39,161 nucleotides of DNA from Elusimicrobiota bacterium (GTDB lineage Bacteria; Elusimicrobiota; Elusimicrobia; UBA1565; UBA9628): the NCBI GenBank assembly GCA_026388095.1, contig JAPLKL010000048.1, forward strand, positions 1 through 39,161, written 5' to 3'. The translations under genes were made by a program, and so were the position numbers. The notes beneath the pieces were generated by a model. That model was not told the origin of the DNA. It searched no databases and worked only from the letters and a program-made list of their open reading frames with translations. Positions 31,130 to 39,161 of this stretch are shown piece after piece (position 1 is the first letter of the stretch; every line of letters begins with the position of its first letter).

Positions 31130-31765
31130 ATGCTTTGGCTGATGCTGTCGTTGCTTCTCTGGGTCTGTCCCGCGCGGGGCCAGGAAACCGATGGGTCCGC
31201 GTCCGAGGAGCAGCCCGCCGCAGAGAAATCGGCGGCGCCGGCCGCGGATACGGAGCAGCCCGCCGCGGAGGAATCGGCGCAGCCGGCCGCGGGGGCTGAG
31301 CAGCCCGCCGCAGAGGAACCGGCGCAGCCGGCCGCGGAAGCGGAGCAGCCCGCCGCAGAGGAAACGGCGCAGCCGGCTGCGGAAGGGGAGCAACCCGCCG
31401 AGGCGTCCCCGTCGGACGCGGAAGCTGCCCCAGCGGGCGGCGACACCTACTCGGCCGATGAGCTGACCGCCCCTGCGGGCGAGGCGGAAAGCGCGGCTGC
31501 GGCCCAGCCGGCCGTCAAGGCCAAGACCGCCGCCGCCAAGCCGGCCGGCGGGAAGAAGGCGCTGTCCGCAGGCAAGGCGAAGGCCAAAGCCAAGAAGAAG
31601 CTAGCGGGGAAGCGCAAACCGGCGGCCAAGAAGGGTTCTGCGGCTTCAGCGAAAAAGGGAGCGGCCGCCGCCGCCGGCAGTGTGGCGTTACTCAGCCCAA
31701 AGCCTGCCGCTCCTGCGCCCCCCCCGCCCGTGCCGGCCACACCGGTGGAGCCGTACAACCCTTAG
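31130..31765 (+). CDS. Secreted Ala/Pro/Lys-rich repeat protein
   Basis: This 211-residue protein has a signal peptide (MLWLMLSLLLWVCPARG, cleavage near 17/18). Four 15-residue repeats of the type EQPAAEExAQPAAxx (residues 27-86) follow, then a short acidic stretch. A basic Lys/Ala-rich block (about 126-178, KAKAKAKKKLAGKRKPAAKKG) resembles histone H1 tails, and the C-terminus is proline-rich. The acidic first half and basic second half make it strongly bipolar. No enzymatic fold is expected; it may bind envelope polymers or nucleic acid outside the inner membrane. Its stop overlaps that of the converging batE gene (TTAG at 31762-31765). Confidence 0.6.
   Translation: MLWLMLSLLLWVCPARGQETDGSASEEQPAAEKSAAPAADTEQPAAEESAQPAAGAEQPAAEEPAQPAAEAEQPAAEETAQPAAEGEQPAEASPSDAEAAPAGGDTYSADELTAPAGEAESAAAAQPAVKAKTAAAKPAGGKKALSAGKAKAKAKKKLAGKRKPAAKKGSAASAKKGAAAAAGSVALLSPKPAAPAPPPPVPATPVEPYNP
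31208..31387 (+). repeat. Four 45-bp tandem coding repeats
   Basis: In-frame units begin at 31208, 31253, 31298 and 31343, each starting GAGCAGCCCGCCGC, followed by a partial fifth unit at 31388. Units two to four are the most alike, so the array probably grew by duplication. Confidence 0.8.
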
Positions 31766-32558
31766 AGTTCTTCGACTGCCGCAGCCGGGAGCCAGCCCTT
31801 CACCCCTTCCTTCAAGACCCCCAGTTCCACCCAGGCCCCGTCGGACCCCAGGATCTGCACCCTCCTGCCCTCGGGGACGGTGAAGCTGACGTTGAAATTC
31901 TCGCCCGGCCCGCTGCGCAGCTCCGCAGCCGGGGTCACGATGACCCCGCGCCGCTGCGGAGCGACTCCCCGGACGGCCAGCCACCAGCCGGAGCGACTCC
32001 CCGGACGGCCAGCCACCAGCCGCCCAGGCCGAGCCAGAGGGCCGCGGCGGCCGCCGTCCAGGGCAGCAGGCTCGGGCGCAGGGCCGGCCGCCAGAGGCAC
32101 AGGCCCGCGAGCCCGAGCAGCAGCCAGCACGCCAGCCATTGCAGGCCGGCCAGCTCCCGTTCGCTGCAGAGATGGAAGGCCAGGAACAGGAGCGGCGGCA
32201 CGCCGGTCGGCGTCAGCTCTTCGCCGGCCCGCCTGAGCGCGTAGTCCAGGTTCTGGCGGATGTCCGCGTCCCGCGGCCGGATGAGGAAGGCCCGTTCATA
32301 GGCCGCGATGGCCCGCCCGGTCTTGCCGCTCTTGAAAAGGGAGTTGCCCAGGTCGTAATGCAGGCCCGCATTGCGGGGCTCGGCGCGGACGGCTTGGAGG
32401 TACCAGTCGGCCGCGCCTTGATAATCGCCGAGGTCGTAAAGGCGCTGGCCCTCGGAGCGGGGCGGGGATTCGGGGGACGCCGGCCCGCCGGGTGCGGCGG
32501 GCGCGGCGGCCCAGAGCGGCGCGGCCAGCACGGCCGCGGCGAGGAGCAGGGAAGTCAT
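31762..32558 (-). pseudogene. batE: BatE-like TPR/SH3 protein, frameshifted by a 32-bp duplication
   Basis: The ATG at 32558 starts a signal-peptide-like segment, TPRs (about 36-110) and two or three membrane helices (about 117-185). The frame then runs into an exact 32-bp tandem duplication and stops early at 31935. Removing one copy restores a single 254-residue frame that continues through VIVTPAAELRSGPGENFNVSF and a bacterial SH3 domain ending at 31762. TPR plus SH3 is the BatE layout, and the gene is last in the Bat operon, overlapping batD by 4 bases. It is either recently inactivated, translated as a truncated TPR/membrane form, or affected by an assembly error. Confidence 0.8.
31959..32022. 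repeat. Exact 32-bp tandem duplication in batE
   Basis: 31959-31990 and 31991-32022 are identical, each beginning GAGCGACTCCCCGGACGG. Since 32 is not a multiple of three it shifts the reading frame of batE. Confidence 0.95.
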
Positions 32559-34429
32559 CGTTTGAGCTCCTTCTCCAGGCTGTGGAGCAGATCGGTCAGC
32601 TCCTGGCGCACGGCCGCGCCATCCCCCGCGGAGCCCGCCGCCGGAGGGGCGAAGCGCCGCGAATCGAGGTCTTCCCAGAGCGAGCGGATGCGCTCGACCT
32701 CCTGCGCAGGGAGTTGGGGCTGGCGCATCTGCAGCAGCTCTGCGACACGGCGCATGGTCAGGCCCGAGGCCGGCTCGCTGAGCTTGTCGGCGAGGAAGCC
32801 CGTCAAGGCCTCGGTCAGGAGGCCGGCCGCCTCCCGGGAATCGAGCGCGTGCTGGGCCGCCTTGGACCGGATCATGGCGGTCTTCCAGGCGCCCCGGAAC
32901 CGGGCGCCCTTGGGGTCGGAGGCCAAGCGCTCCCTGAAGAAGGCCAAGCCCAGGGCCCAGAAGAAGAAGAGCAGCGGCACGGCGTGGATCGGGCCGGCCG
33001 AGGCTACGGATTCCAAGGCCCGCGTGAAGGGCGGCGGCTGCGTCCGGGTCTGGAGGTAGGAGATGTCCTCGTTGACTCGGGTGAGGCCCGGGGCCGCGGC
33101 GGCGGACGGGGCCACGTAACCCACGGCCGGAGTCGCGTTGGGCTCTCCCGGAGCGACGGAGACGGTCAGGGGCGGGCTCTTGAGCGTGATGTACTCCCGG
33201 CGCGCCGGGTCGAAATAGGAGAACTGGATCGGCGGGATGGTCTGGTCTCCGGAGACGCGCGGGACCAGGACGGTGCGGATGACCTTGGAGCCCTGCACCA
33301 GGTCGCCCTTCTTCTCCTGGTTGACCGAGGTCACCGGGTCGAAGACCCGCCAGGAGGCCAGGCTGGGCAGAGCCGGCTCTCCGATGGCTTTGAGGTTCCC
33401 GGTCCCTTGCACGGTGACGGCGAGGTTGACGGCATCACCCACCTTGGAGCGGCGCTTGTCGACGCTCGCGGCCAAAGAGAAGCGGCCCACGGCGCCTGCG
33501 AAATCGGCCGGTCTGCCGGCCGCGGGCAGCGGGGCCACTTCCAGGACCAGGGGCTGGGAGGCGATGGTCCGGCTCTGCGGGGCCGCGACCCCCTGGGAGA
33601 AGAACCTCTCGAAGAAATCGGGAGAGAAGGGGTCGGCGTTGAAGTCCTGCTGGACCTGGCAGCGCACCACGGCATTGCCGATCTTGAGCCGTCCGGCCTG
33701 CAGGGGGAACAGCGCGGTCTTGATCTCGGTCACATCATAGGCCCGGCCTTTGAGCACCACGTTGTAGTGCCGCAGCGGCGGCAGGTCCTCGCTCAGGAAG
33801 CCTTCCAGCTTCGGCGGCACGTACTCCGGATTGCCCATCAAGGGGACCGCGGCGTGGAACTTCACGGAGAGCGTCACCTGCTCGTTGACCGAGGCTTTGG
33901 CCTTATCGAGTTCGGCGGTCACCAGGACGTCGGGGGCCCCTCCGGCTGCGGCGCCCGAGGGCCGCGGCCGGGCGGCCGGGCGGCCCGGACCCGGCCCGGC
34001 CTGAGCTTGGCCGGGCTGGGCCGCCGGCGCCGGCGCAGCCGGGACGGCGTTGGACGGAGGCAAGACCTGGATCTCGATAGGGTCGGTGTGCGCTGTCGCG
34101 CCCTGGGCGGACACCGTGATAGGGAGGATCAGGCCCTTGCCCACGGCCCGCGGGACCAGGACGAAGGTGTGGGTGACGGAGCTGGAGACCCGGCCGTTGA
34201 CGAAGGAGATGTTCTGGCTGCGGCCGGAGGAATACACGCTGAAGTTCGCCAGGGGCGGCAGCTGCGGGTCCGGCAGCGAGGCTTGGCCGCCTGATATGGT
34301 GACGGCCAGGACCAGTTGGTCGTCGAGGGCGACCTGGGTCTTGTTGACCTCGGCGGTGATGGAGAGCTGCCCCAGGGCGCGGGATGCCGGGCAGAGCGCC
34401 AAGGCCAGGCCGAGCCAGAGCTTCACCAA
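32555..34429 (-). CDS. batD: BatD-like periplasmic/membrane protein
   Basis: This 624-residue protein has a signal peptide (about 1-20, cleaved after ASRALG), several immunoglobulin-like beta domains (21-460) and one transmembrane helix near 477-495 (VPLLFFFWALGLAFF). A cytoplasmic helical tail follows. The start of the mature part (LSITAEVNKTQVALDDQLVLAVTISG) and the GTGNLKAIGEPALP segment are typical of BatD. A proline/alanine linker lies near 124-160. Bat proteins are linked to aerotolerance and envelope stress with MoxR ATPases; the biochemical role is not settled. It overlaps batC by 7 bases and batE by 4. Confidence 0.9.
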   Translation of the reverse strand: MVKLWLGLALALCPASRALGQLSITAEVNKTQVALDDQLVLAVTISGGQASLPDPQLPPLANFSVYSSGRSQNISFVNGRVSSSVTHTFVLVPRAVGKGLILPITVSAQGATAHTDPIEIQVLPPSNAVPAAPAPAAQPGQAQAGPGPGRPAARPRPSGAAAGGAPDVLVTAELDKAKASVNEQVTLSVKFHAAVPLMGNPEYVPPKLEGFLSEDLPPLRHYNVVLKGRAYDVTEIKTALFPLQAGRLKIGNAVVRCQVQQDFNADPFSPDFFERFFSQGVAAPQSRTIASQPLVLEVAPLPAAGRPADFAGAVGRFSLAASVDKRRSKVGDAVNLAVTVQGTGNLKAIGEPALPSLASWRVFDPVTSVNQEKKGDLVQGSKVIRTVLVPRVSGDQTIPPIQFSYFDPARREYITLKSPPLTVSVAPGEPNATPAVGYVAPSAAAAPGLTRVNEDISYLQTRTQPPPFTRALESVASAGPIHAVPLLFFFWALGLAFFRERLASDPKGARFRGAWKTAMIRSKAAQHALDSREAAGLLTEALTGFLADKLSEPASGLTMRRVAELLQMRQPQLPAQEVERIRSLWEDLDSRRFAPPAAGSAGDGAAVRQELTDLLHSLEKELKR

Positions 34430-36099
34430 TCCTCCTCGGGCGGAGGCCGCTTCTGAGGGGAGATCTGCTGCAACCGGCTCTTGGCGGCCTTCTCCTTCTC
34501 CGCGACGGAGCGCATGATCCCCTGCGCGTCGTCCTTGGACATCTGGTCCTGGGGCCGGGGCGCCGGGGGCGGCGGCTGGGAGTCATTCTTCCCCTTATCC
34601 TTCTTGTCCTGCTGGTCCTTCTGGTCGTCCTTCTTCGGATTAGGTTTGTCGCACTTCTTCTGGGGCGGCGGCGGGTGCTTGAGCAGGCGCAAGGCCACGG
34701 CGAGGTTCTCCTTGGAGTCCCGGTCCTGGGGCGCCAGGACGACGGCCTTGCGGAAAGCGGCCACGGCGCCGGCATAGTCCTGCTTGCGCACCAGCACGTC
34801 TCCCAGGTTGTAGTAGGCCGCGGCCCGCGCTTCCCGCGCTGCCTTGGGGTCTTCCGCCAGGCGTTTGAACTTCTGGGAGGCGGTGTCAAAATCCTCGAGC
34901 CGGTAAAGGGCGTCTCCGGCGTTGAATTCCGGCCGAGGGTCCCCCGCTCGCTGCGCCGCGCGGTAGCGTCCCAGGGCCTCCTGAAATTCCCGCTTCTGGT
35001 AGAGCCGGTTGCCGGCGCGCAGGTCGGATTCGCTGCCGGCCGCGTGCGCGGAGGCGGGAAGCAGGCACAGCAGCAGGAGCGCCGTCGACTTTCCCGCCGC
35101 GGGCATCCGCCGGAGAGGGACCAGGAGTTCGGCCAAGAGGAGCAGGAAGCCCGCGGCCAGAGGGAAGAGGAAGCGGTTGCGGTAGTGCTGGGAAGCGCCG
35201 GAGACCCCTTGCGACTTCTCCAGGTCCGCGATGCGGCGAGCGATATCAGCGACCTCGTCCTCGGCCGGGCTGGCGCGGTAATAGGCGCCCCCGGTGCGCG
35301 CCGCCATGTCGACCAAGGTCTTTTCACCGAGGCGGCTGATGACGGTCGCTCCCTTGCGGTCCTTCTTGTAGCCGGTGAGCGCCCCGCTGCCTTCCTCTTT
35401 GATGGGTAGAGGATTGCCTTCGGCCGTGCCTATGCCGATGGCGTAGATCCTGACGCCCGCGGCCGCCGCCTCGGCCGCGGCGCCCGAGGGGTCGGTGTTG
35501 TGGTCCTCACCGTCGGTCAGCAGGACCAGGGCCTTGCCGCCGGGATAGCGCTGCAGGACGCCCGCACCCAGGCGCACCGCGGTCCCGATGGCGGTGCCCG
35601 GGACCGGGATGGATCCCACCGATATCCCGGAGAGGATCTGCTTGGCCGCCTCCACGTCCGTGGTCAGCGGGCAGAATATGCCGGCCTCGCCCGCGAAGGC
35701 GATGACCCCGACGCGGTCTCCCTGGAGCGCGGCCAAGAGCTGCGCCAATTCCCGTTTGGCCTTCTCCAGGCGGTTGGGCGAGACGTCTTCGGCGGTCATG
35801 GACAGGGAGGTGTCCACGGCGATGAAGACCTGCCGCGCGTCCGAGCGTGTGGTGACCAACTCCACCCCCCATTGCGGCCCGGCCAGGGCCACAAACAGAA
35901 AGGCCAGGCCAGAGAGCAGCAGGACGCCCTGGAGCCGCCGCCGGGCCGCGGTCTCGGCAGGGATCAGCCGCGATAGCAACCCCGGGTCGCCCAGGGCTTG
36001 GGCTATCGCCCGGCGGCGGGCCGCGGCCCAGAAGTGCAGCGCCGCCGCGGCTCCTACCGCCAGCGCCATCCAAAGCAGATACAGCGGGTTTCTCAACAT
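34423..36099 (-). CDS. BatB-BatC fusion: VWA protein with TPR tail
   Basis: This 558-residue fusion begins with BatB: two N-terminal helices (5-25, 57-75) and a von Willebrand A domain (about 89-290) with MIDAS residues Asp96-x-Ser98-x-Ser100 and the TDGEDHN loop. Helix three is at 311-328. A second hydrophobic stretch (336-353, STALLLLCLLPASAHAAG) preceded by Met332 looks like a former signal peptide. It leads into TPRs (about 357-475), the BatC part. The tail (476-558) is Pro/Lys/Asp-rich and low complexity. The extra helix would return the TPRs to the periplasm. In many bacteria BatB and BatC are separate genes. Confidence 0.9.
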   Translation of the reverse strand: MLRNPLYLLWMALAVGAAAALHFWAAARRRAIAQALGDPGLLSRLIPAETAARRRLQGVLLLSGLAFLFVALAGPQWGVELVTTRSDARQVFIAVDTSLSMTAEDVSPNRLEKAKRELAQLLAALQGDRVGVIAFAGEAGIFCPLTTDVEAAKQILSGISVGSIPVPGTAIGTAVRLGAGVLQRYPGGKALVLLTDGEDHNTDPSGAAAEAAAAGVRIYAIGIGTAEGNPLPIKEEGSGALTGYKKDRKGATVISRLGEKTLVDMAARTGGAYYRASPAEDEVADIARRIADLEKSQGVSGASQHYRNRFLFPLAAGFLLLLAELLVPLRRMPAAGKSTALLLLCLLPASAHAAGSESDLRAGNRLYQKREFQEALGRYRAAQRAGDPRPEFNAGDALYRLEDFDTASQKFKRLAEDPKAAREARAAAYYNLGDVLVRKQDYAGAVAAFRKAVVLAPQDRDSKENLAVALRLLKHPPPPQKKCDKPNPKKDDQKDQQDKKDKGKNDSQPPPPAPRPQDQMSKDDAQGIMRSVAEKEKAAKSRLQQISPQKRPPPEEDW

Positions 36100-36106
36100 G
36101 GATGCT

Positions 36107-36173
36107 AGGTGCCGGGCTTTGACTTTTGTTCTATTGAACTTTCCTTAGAGATAAAAGTCAAAGCCTGGCACCT
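36107..36173. repeat. Palindromic element 1 of the Bat operon
   Basis: The 21-bp arm at 36107-36127 (AGGTGCC, then GGGCTTTGACTTTT) pairs with 36153-36173 with one G-U-compatible mismatch. The element is 67 bp and lies between batA and the batB-C gene. It shares AGGTGCC-N3-CTTTGACTTTT with the element at 39001-39068. Confidence 0.85.
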
Positions 36174-36208
36174 GTTCGAAAATCTCCCACGCCGGTCTCT
36201 TGCCGGAT

Positions 36209-37201
36209 TCACGGCCACCTCAGGAGCAGGCCTTGCGACAAGGCGGCTTCAAGCAGGAGGAGCAGGGCCGCGGCCAGCACCGGCAGGCCGTAGAGGTCCG
36301 CTCGGGAGACGATCTCGGGCAGCTTGACCTTGGTCTTCTCCAGCCTGTCGATCTCGGAGTAGATGGAGCGCAGTTCGGAGAGGCTTGTGGCGCGCCAGTA
36401 TTTCCCGCCGCTGAGTCGCGCCACCTCGAGCAGGCCTTCTTCGTCGAGGTCGTCGCTGATGCGGACCATGACCCGGCCGAGGTTCGGGTCGTCTACGGGC
36501 ATGAGGCTTTCCCCCCGCTTGGCCGTGCCGATGGCGTAGATCTTGACGCCCAGCGCCGCCGCGGTCTTGGCCGCGGTCACCGCGTCGAGGCCCACGTTGC
36601 CGCGGCCGTCGGTCAGCAGTATGATGATCTTGGTCTTGGCCTTGCCGGCCTTGAGGTGGTTGAGCGCGGAGATGATGCCTTCGCCGAGGGCCGTGCCATC
36701 CGCGCCGGTCATCCCGGCGCTGAGGCCCTGGATGCGCTCGATGAGGGCATCGTAATCGAGCGTCAGGGGACAGGCCAGCATGGGGGCGCCGCCGAAGACC
36801 ACCATCCCGATGCGGTCCTCGACGCGGCCGCGCACGAAGCGCGCGGCCGTGTCCTTGGCCGCTTCGACCCGGCTCAGCGGCTGGAAGTCGAGCGCATTCA
36901 TGGAGAGCGAGGTGTCCAGGGCGAGCATCATGTCGATGCCTTCGCCCCACCCTTGCAACTGGCGGGTCACCTTCTGGGGCCTGGCGAGGCCCACGCAGAC
37001 CAGGAGCAAGGCCAGCAGGCGCAGGCCCAGGGGCAGCCAGCGCGCCAGCAGCGGCCGCAGCGACGGCTCCGCCGCGAAGGCTCCGAGCGCCGGGTAGGGG
37101 AGCGTGGGCCGGTTGTCGGGCTCCAGGCGCGCCGCCGCCCACCAGGCCGCGGCCAGGGCCGGGAGGACGCCCAGCAGCATCCAGGGATGGGCGAACCTCA
37201 T
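36209..37201 (-). CDS. batA: BatA-like VWA-domain membrane protein
   Basis: This 330-residue protein has a first helix at about 5-24, a second at 57-73, and a von Willebrand A domain (about 88-285) with MIDAS Asp96-x-Ser98-x-Ser100 (DTSLSM) and LLTDGRGN. A C-terminal helix (about 305-325) follows. The layout is BatA, the partner of BatB. I chose the ATG at 37201 (MRFAHPWMLL), which overlaps the upstream stop as ATGA; the frame is open further but without BatA-like sequence. The C-terminal VKLPEIVSRADLYGLPVLAAALLLLLEA segment is typical. Confidence 0.93.
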   Translation of the reverse strand: MRFAHPWMLLGVLPALAAAWWAAARLEPDNRPTLPYPALGAFAAEPSLRPLLARWLPLGLRLLALLLVCVGLARPQKVTRQLQGWGEGIDMMLALDTSLSMNALDFQPLSRVEAAKDTAARFVRGRVEDRIGMVVFGGAPMLACPLTLDYDALIERIQGLSAGMTGADGTALGEGIISALNHLKAGKAKTKIIILLTDGRGNVGLDAVTAAKTAAALGVKIYAIGTAKRGESLMPVDDPNLGRVMVRISDDLDEEGLLEVARLSGGKYWRATSLSELRSIYSEIDRLEKTKVKLPEIVSRADLYGLPVLAAALLLLLEAALSQGLLLRWP

Positions 37202-38108
37202 GGTCGGCCGCCGGCCGCCGCGGTCACATCTTTTGGCGATGTCTCGCGCACCAGACGCCGCGCCGCCGTCAGATCGGAGCCCCCCCAGCGGGCCTGCGCC
37301 GGGATCTTCGCGAACTTGACCAGGTCGGCCCGGTCGAAGAGGTCCTTGAACACGGTCAGAAGCCGGCGGTCGAGCTCCAGCTGCCGCAGCCGGCGGTGGA
37401 TCTCGGTCGTGGTCTCCCGCGTCGCCGCGAAGGCAAAACGCCGCTCCAGATACCGCCGGAGGATCTCCGTCAAGGCGCCGTAGAATTCCTTGTGCCGGCC
37501 TTCCGCCCACATGTGGGATGCATCCAAAGCGGCCAATTCGCTCTCCGCGATCTCTTCAGGGGGACGGGTGTCGGGCGGCGGGCCGGCCGCCGACTGCGCC
37601 CGCCGGCGCAGCTCGGCGCGCCGTTTGTACCAGTACCAGAGCCCCGCCAGGGCGGCGGCGAGCAGCAGCCAGGGCCACAACAGCGGCCGCGCGCGGCGGG
37701 GAGGCTTGATGTCCTTGACGTCCTGGGACTTGGCGGCTTCGGGAGGCTCACGGACATCGAGACGCAGTTCGCTCGACAGCGAGCGAGCGGGCCCCGCGCC
37801 GGCCAAAGTCCAAAACAGGGTGAAGGCGCGCTGGCCCACGTCCAGGGGGATGAGCTGGATCTCGAAGCGGCGTCCCGCCGGGAGCTCCCGGACGGCGGTG
37901 ATGGCGAAGCTGTCGGTCGTGGAGCGCTCCAGGTCGAGGGAGAGAGAGGCTCCGGCTTCCAGCGTCGCGGTCGCCTGGATGGTGATGGGCTCGCCCAGCA
38001 CGACCGAAGAGCTGGGCGCTGCGAGCTCCACGCTCCCCCCTCCCGCCGCGGGAGCGGGCCCCGCCGCCCAGGAGCAGACAGCGGCCAGGCTCAGCGCGGC
38101 CAGGATGT

Positions 38109-38112
<4 letters not shown>
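37198..38112 (-). CDS. DUF4381-like Bat-operon protein
   Basis: This 304-residue protein has a signal peptide (MNILAALSLAAVCSWAAGPAPA), a periplasmic beta domain (about 25-130), a transmembrane helix (about 148-166, LLWPWLLLAAALAGLWYWY) and a cytoplasmic helical domain. The latter contains EFYGALTEILRRYLERRFAF and ARWGGSDLTAARRLV, features of the DUF4381/BatD-like protein between DUF58 and batA in Bat operons. It probably contacts the MoxR/DUF58 pair. The ATG at 38112 overlaps the DUF58 stop (ATGA). A longer open frame to 38205 is not supported. Confidence 0.82.
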
Positions 38113-38929
<817 letters not shown>

Positions 38930-38933
<4 letters not shown>

Positions 38934-38992
38934 AGGCGCCCGGTCATGATCTCGATGCGCCGGACCTGGGCGAGGAGTTCGGGTGATATCAT
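38930..38992 (-). pseudogene. Displaced N-terminal piece of the DUF58 gene
   Basis: The ATG at 38992 encodes 20 residues, MISPELLAQVRRIEI and so on, ending GRL before a TGA at 38932-38930. This matches the expected DUF58 N-terminus. The junction reads CTGTGACC; one extra G (CTGGTGACC) would join it in frame to the downstream reading. The stop overlaps the downstream GTG as GTGA. Confidence 0.7.
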
Positions 38993-39000
38993 CGAAGAAT

Positions 39001-39068
39001 AGGTGCCACTCTTTGACTTTTGACTTTTAGGGAAATTCCACAAGGTCAAAAGTCAAAGAGTGGCACCT
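39001..39068. repeat. Palindromic element 2 of the Bat operon
   Basis: A perfect 24-bp inverted repeat (39001-39024 with 39045-39068) flanks a 20-base loop, total 68 bp. Outer arm AGGTGCCACTC is followed by TTTGACTTTTGAC. The right arm overlaps two bases of the moxR stop codon. The element is closely related to 36107-36173. Confidence 0.9.
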
Positions 39069-39161
39069 AGGGGACTTCGACGCTCTCGAAGAGGGTCCGG
39101 ATGATCTCTTCGGAGGCGATGTTCTCGGCTTCGGCCTCGTAGCTCACGCGAATGCGGTGGC
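39067..39161 (-). CDS. MoxR-family AAA ATPase (C-terminal end only)
   Basis: The last 30 residues before a TAG at 39069-39067 read HRIRVSYEAEAENIASEEI and end in ESVEVP. This fits the C-terminal tail of MoxR AAA+ ATPases (lid domain end). The position just upstream of DUF58 in a Bat operon supports it. The stop codon lies at the edge of the palindromic element, suggesting insertion there. The catalytic part is outside the window. Confidence 0.8.
   Translation of the reverse strand, partial: HRIRVSYEAEAENIASEEIIRTLFESVEVP

Noticed and set aside
31762-32139. Independent SH3-domain gene
   Set aside because: Its start has no ribosome site and its first 55 codons are low-complexity; removing the 32-bp duplication joins the SH3 part to the TPR gene.

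Overview
The window is a GC-rich, densely packed bacterial chromosome segment from a diderm: it encodes two predicted outer-membrane beta-barrels, periplasmic BatD-like proteins and a type IV pilus ATPase. Gene order and protein style suggest an Elusimicrobiota-like lineage. That is a judgement from general familiarity, not a database result.

Layout. (1) 1-571 is the truncated start of a rhomboid-like membrane protein on the minus strand. (2) 738-12451 is one nearly gapless plus-strand operon: ftsQ-ftsA-ftsZ-pilT-deoxynucleoside kinase-pgeF-hisC-cmk-plsC-rpsA-TPR protein-lysA. It joins cell division and twitching motility to a remnant of the hisC/cmk/rpsA supraoperon. A good sigma70 promoter (619-647) precedes it. 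(3) 12459-14800 is an unusual, partly AT-rich interval. It holds a broken small membrane-protein gene, one orphan winged-helix-like gene with its own promoter, and two diverged copies of a hairpin-bounded repeat. (4) 14801-18641 (minus) carries a beta-barrel protein, a Phd/RelE-type toxin-antitoxin pair with an operator embedded in its promoter, and a porin with a long hairpin-rich 5' leader and a strong terminator. (5) 29019 down to 18671 (minus) is a ~10 kb run: miaB, PilZ protein, miaA, membrane spermidine-synthase-like protein, hflX, plsY, BFN nuclease-like protein, HU, MerR regulator, two tRNA-Pro, acylphosphatase, sigma-70 factor, apt, tRNA-Arg and a TPR protein. Lipid synthesis, tRNA modification and nucleoid/transcription factors are interleaved with tRNA genes. 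(6) 29066-31765 holds a second membrane spermidine-synthase-like protein and a secreted repeat-rich Ala/Pro/Lys protein. (7) 39161 down to 31762 (minus) is a Bat (aerotolerance-type) operon: moxR (end only), DUF58, DUF4381-like, batA, a batB-batC fusion, batD and batE.

Most striking points: HisC has Gln where the PLP-binding lysine belongs. batE is frameshifted by an exact 32-bp tandem duplication. The DUF58 gene is split by an apparent one-base loss. Two related 67-68 bp palindromic elements sit inside the Bat operon, one overlapping the moxR stop codon. miaA appears to start at an AUA overlapping the stop of a PilZ gene that has a four-cysteine tail. A new hairpin-bounded repeat family lies in the AT-rich island. 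Several of the disruptions could be sequencing or assembly errors and are flagged as such. No CRISPR array, rRNA, prophage or complete insertion sequence was seen.
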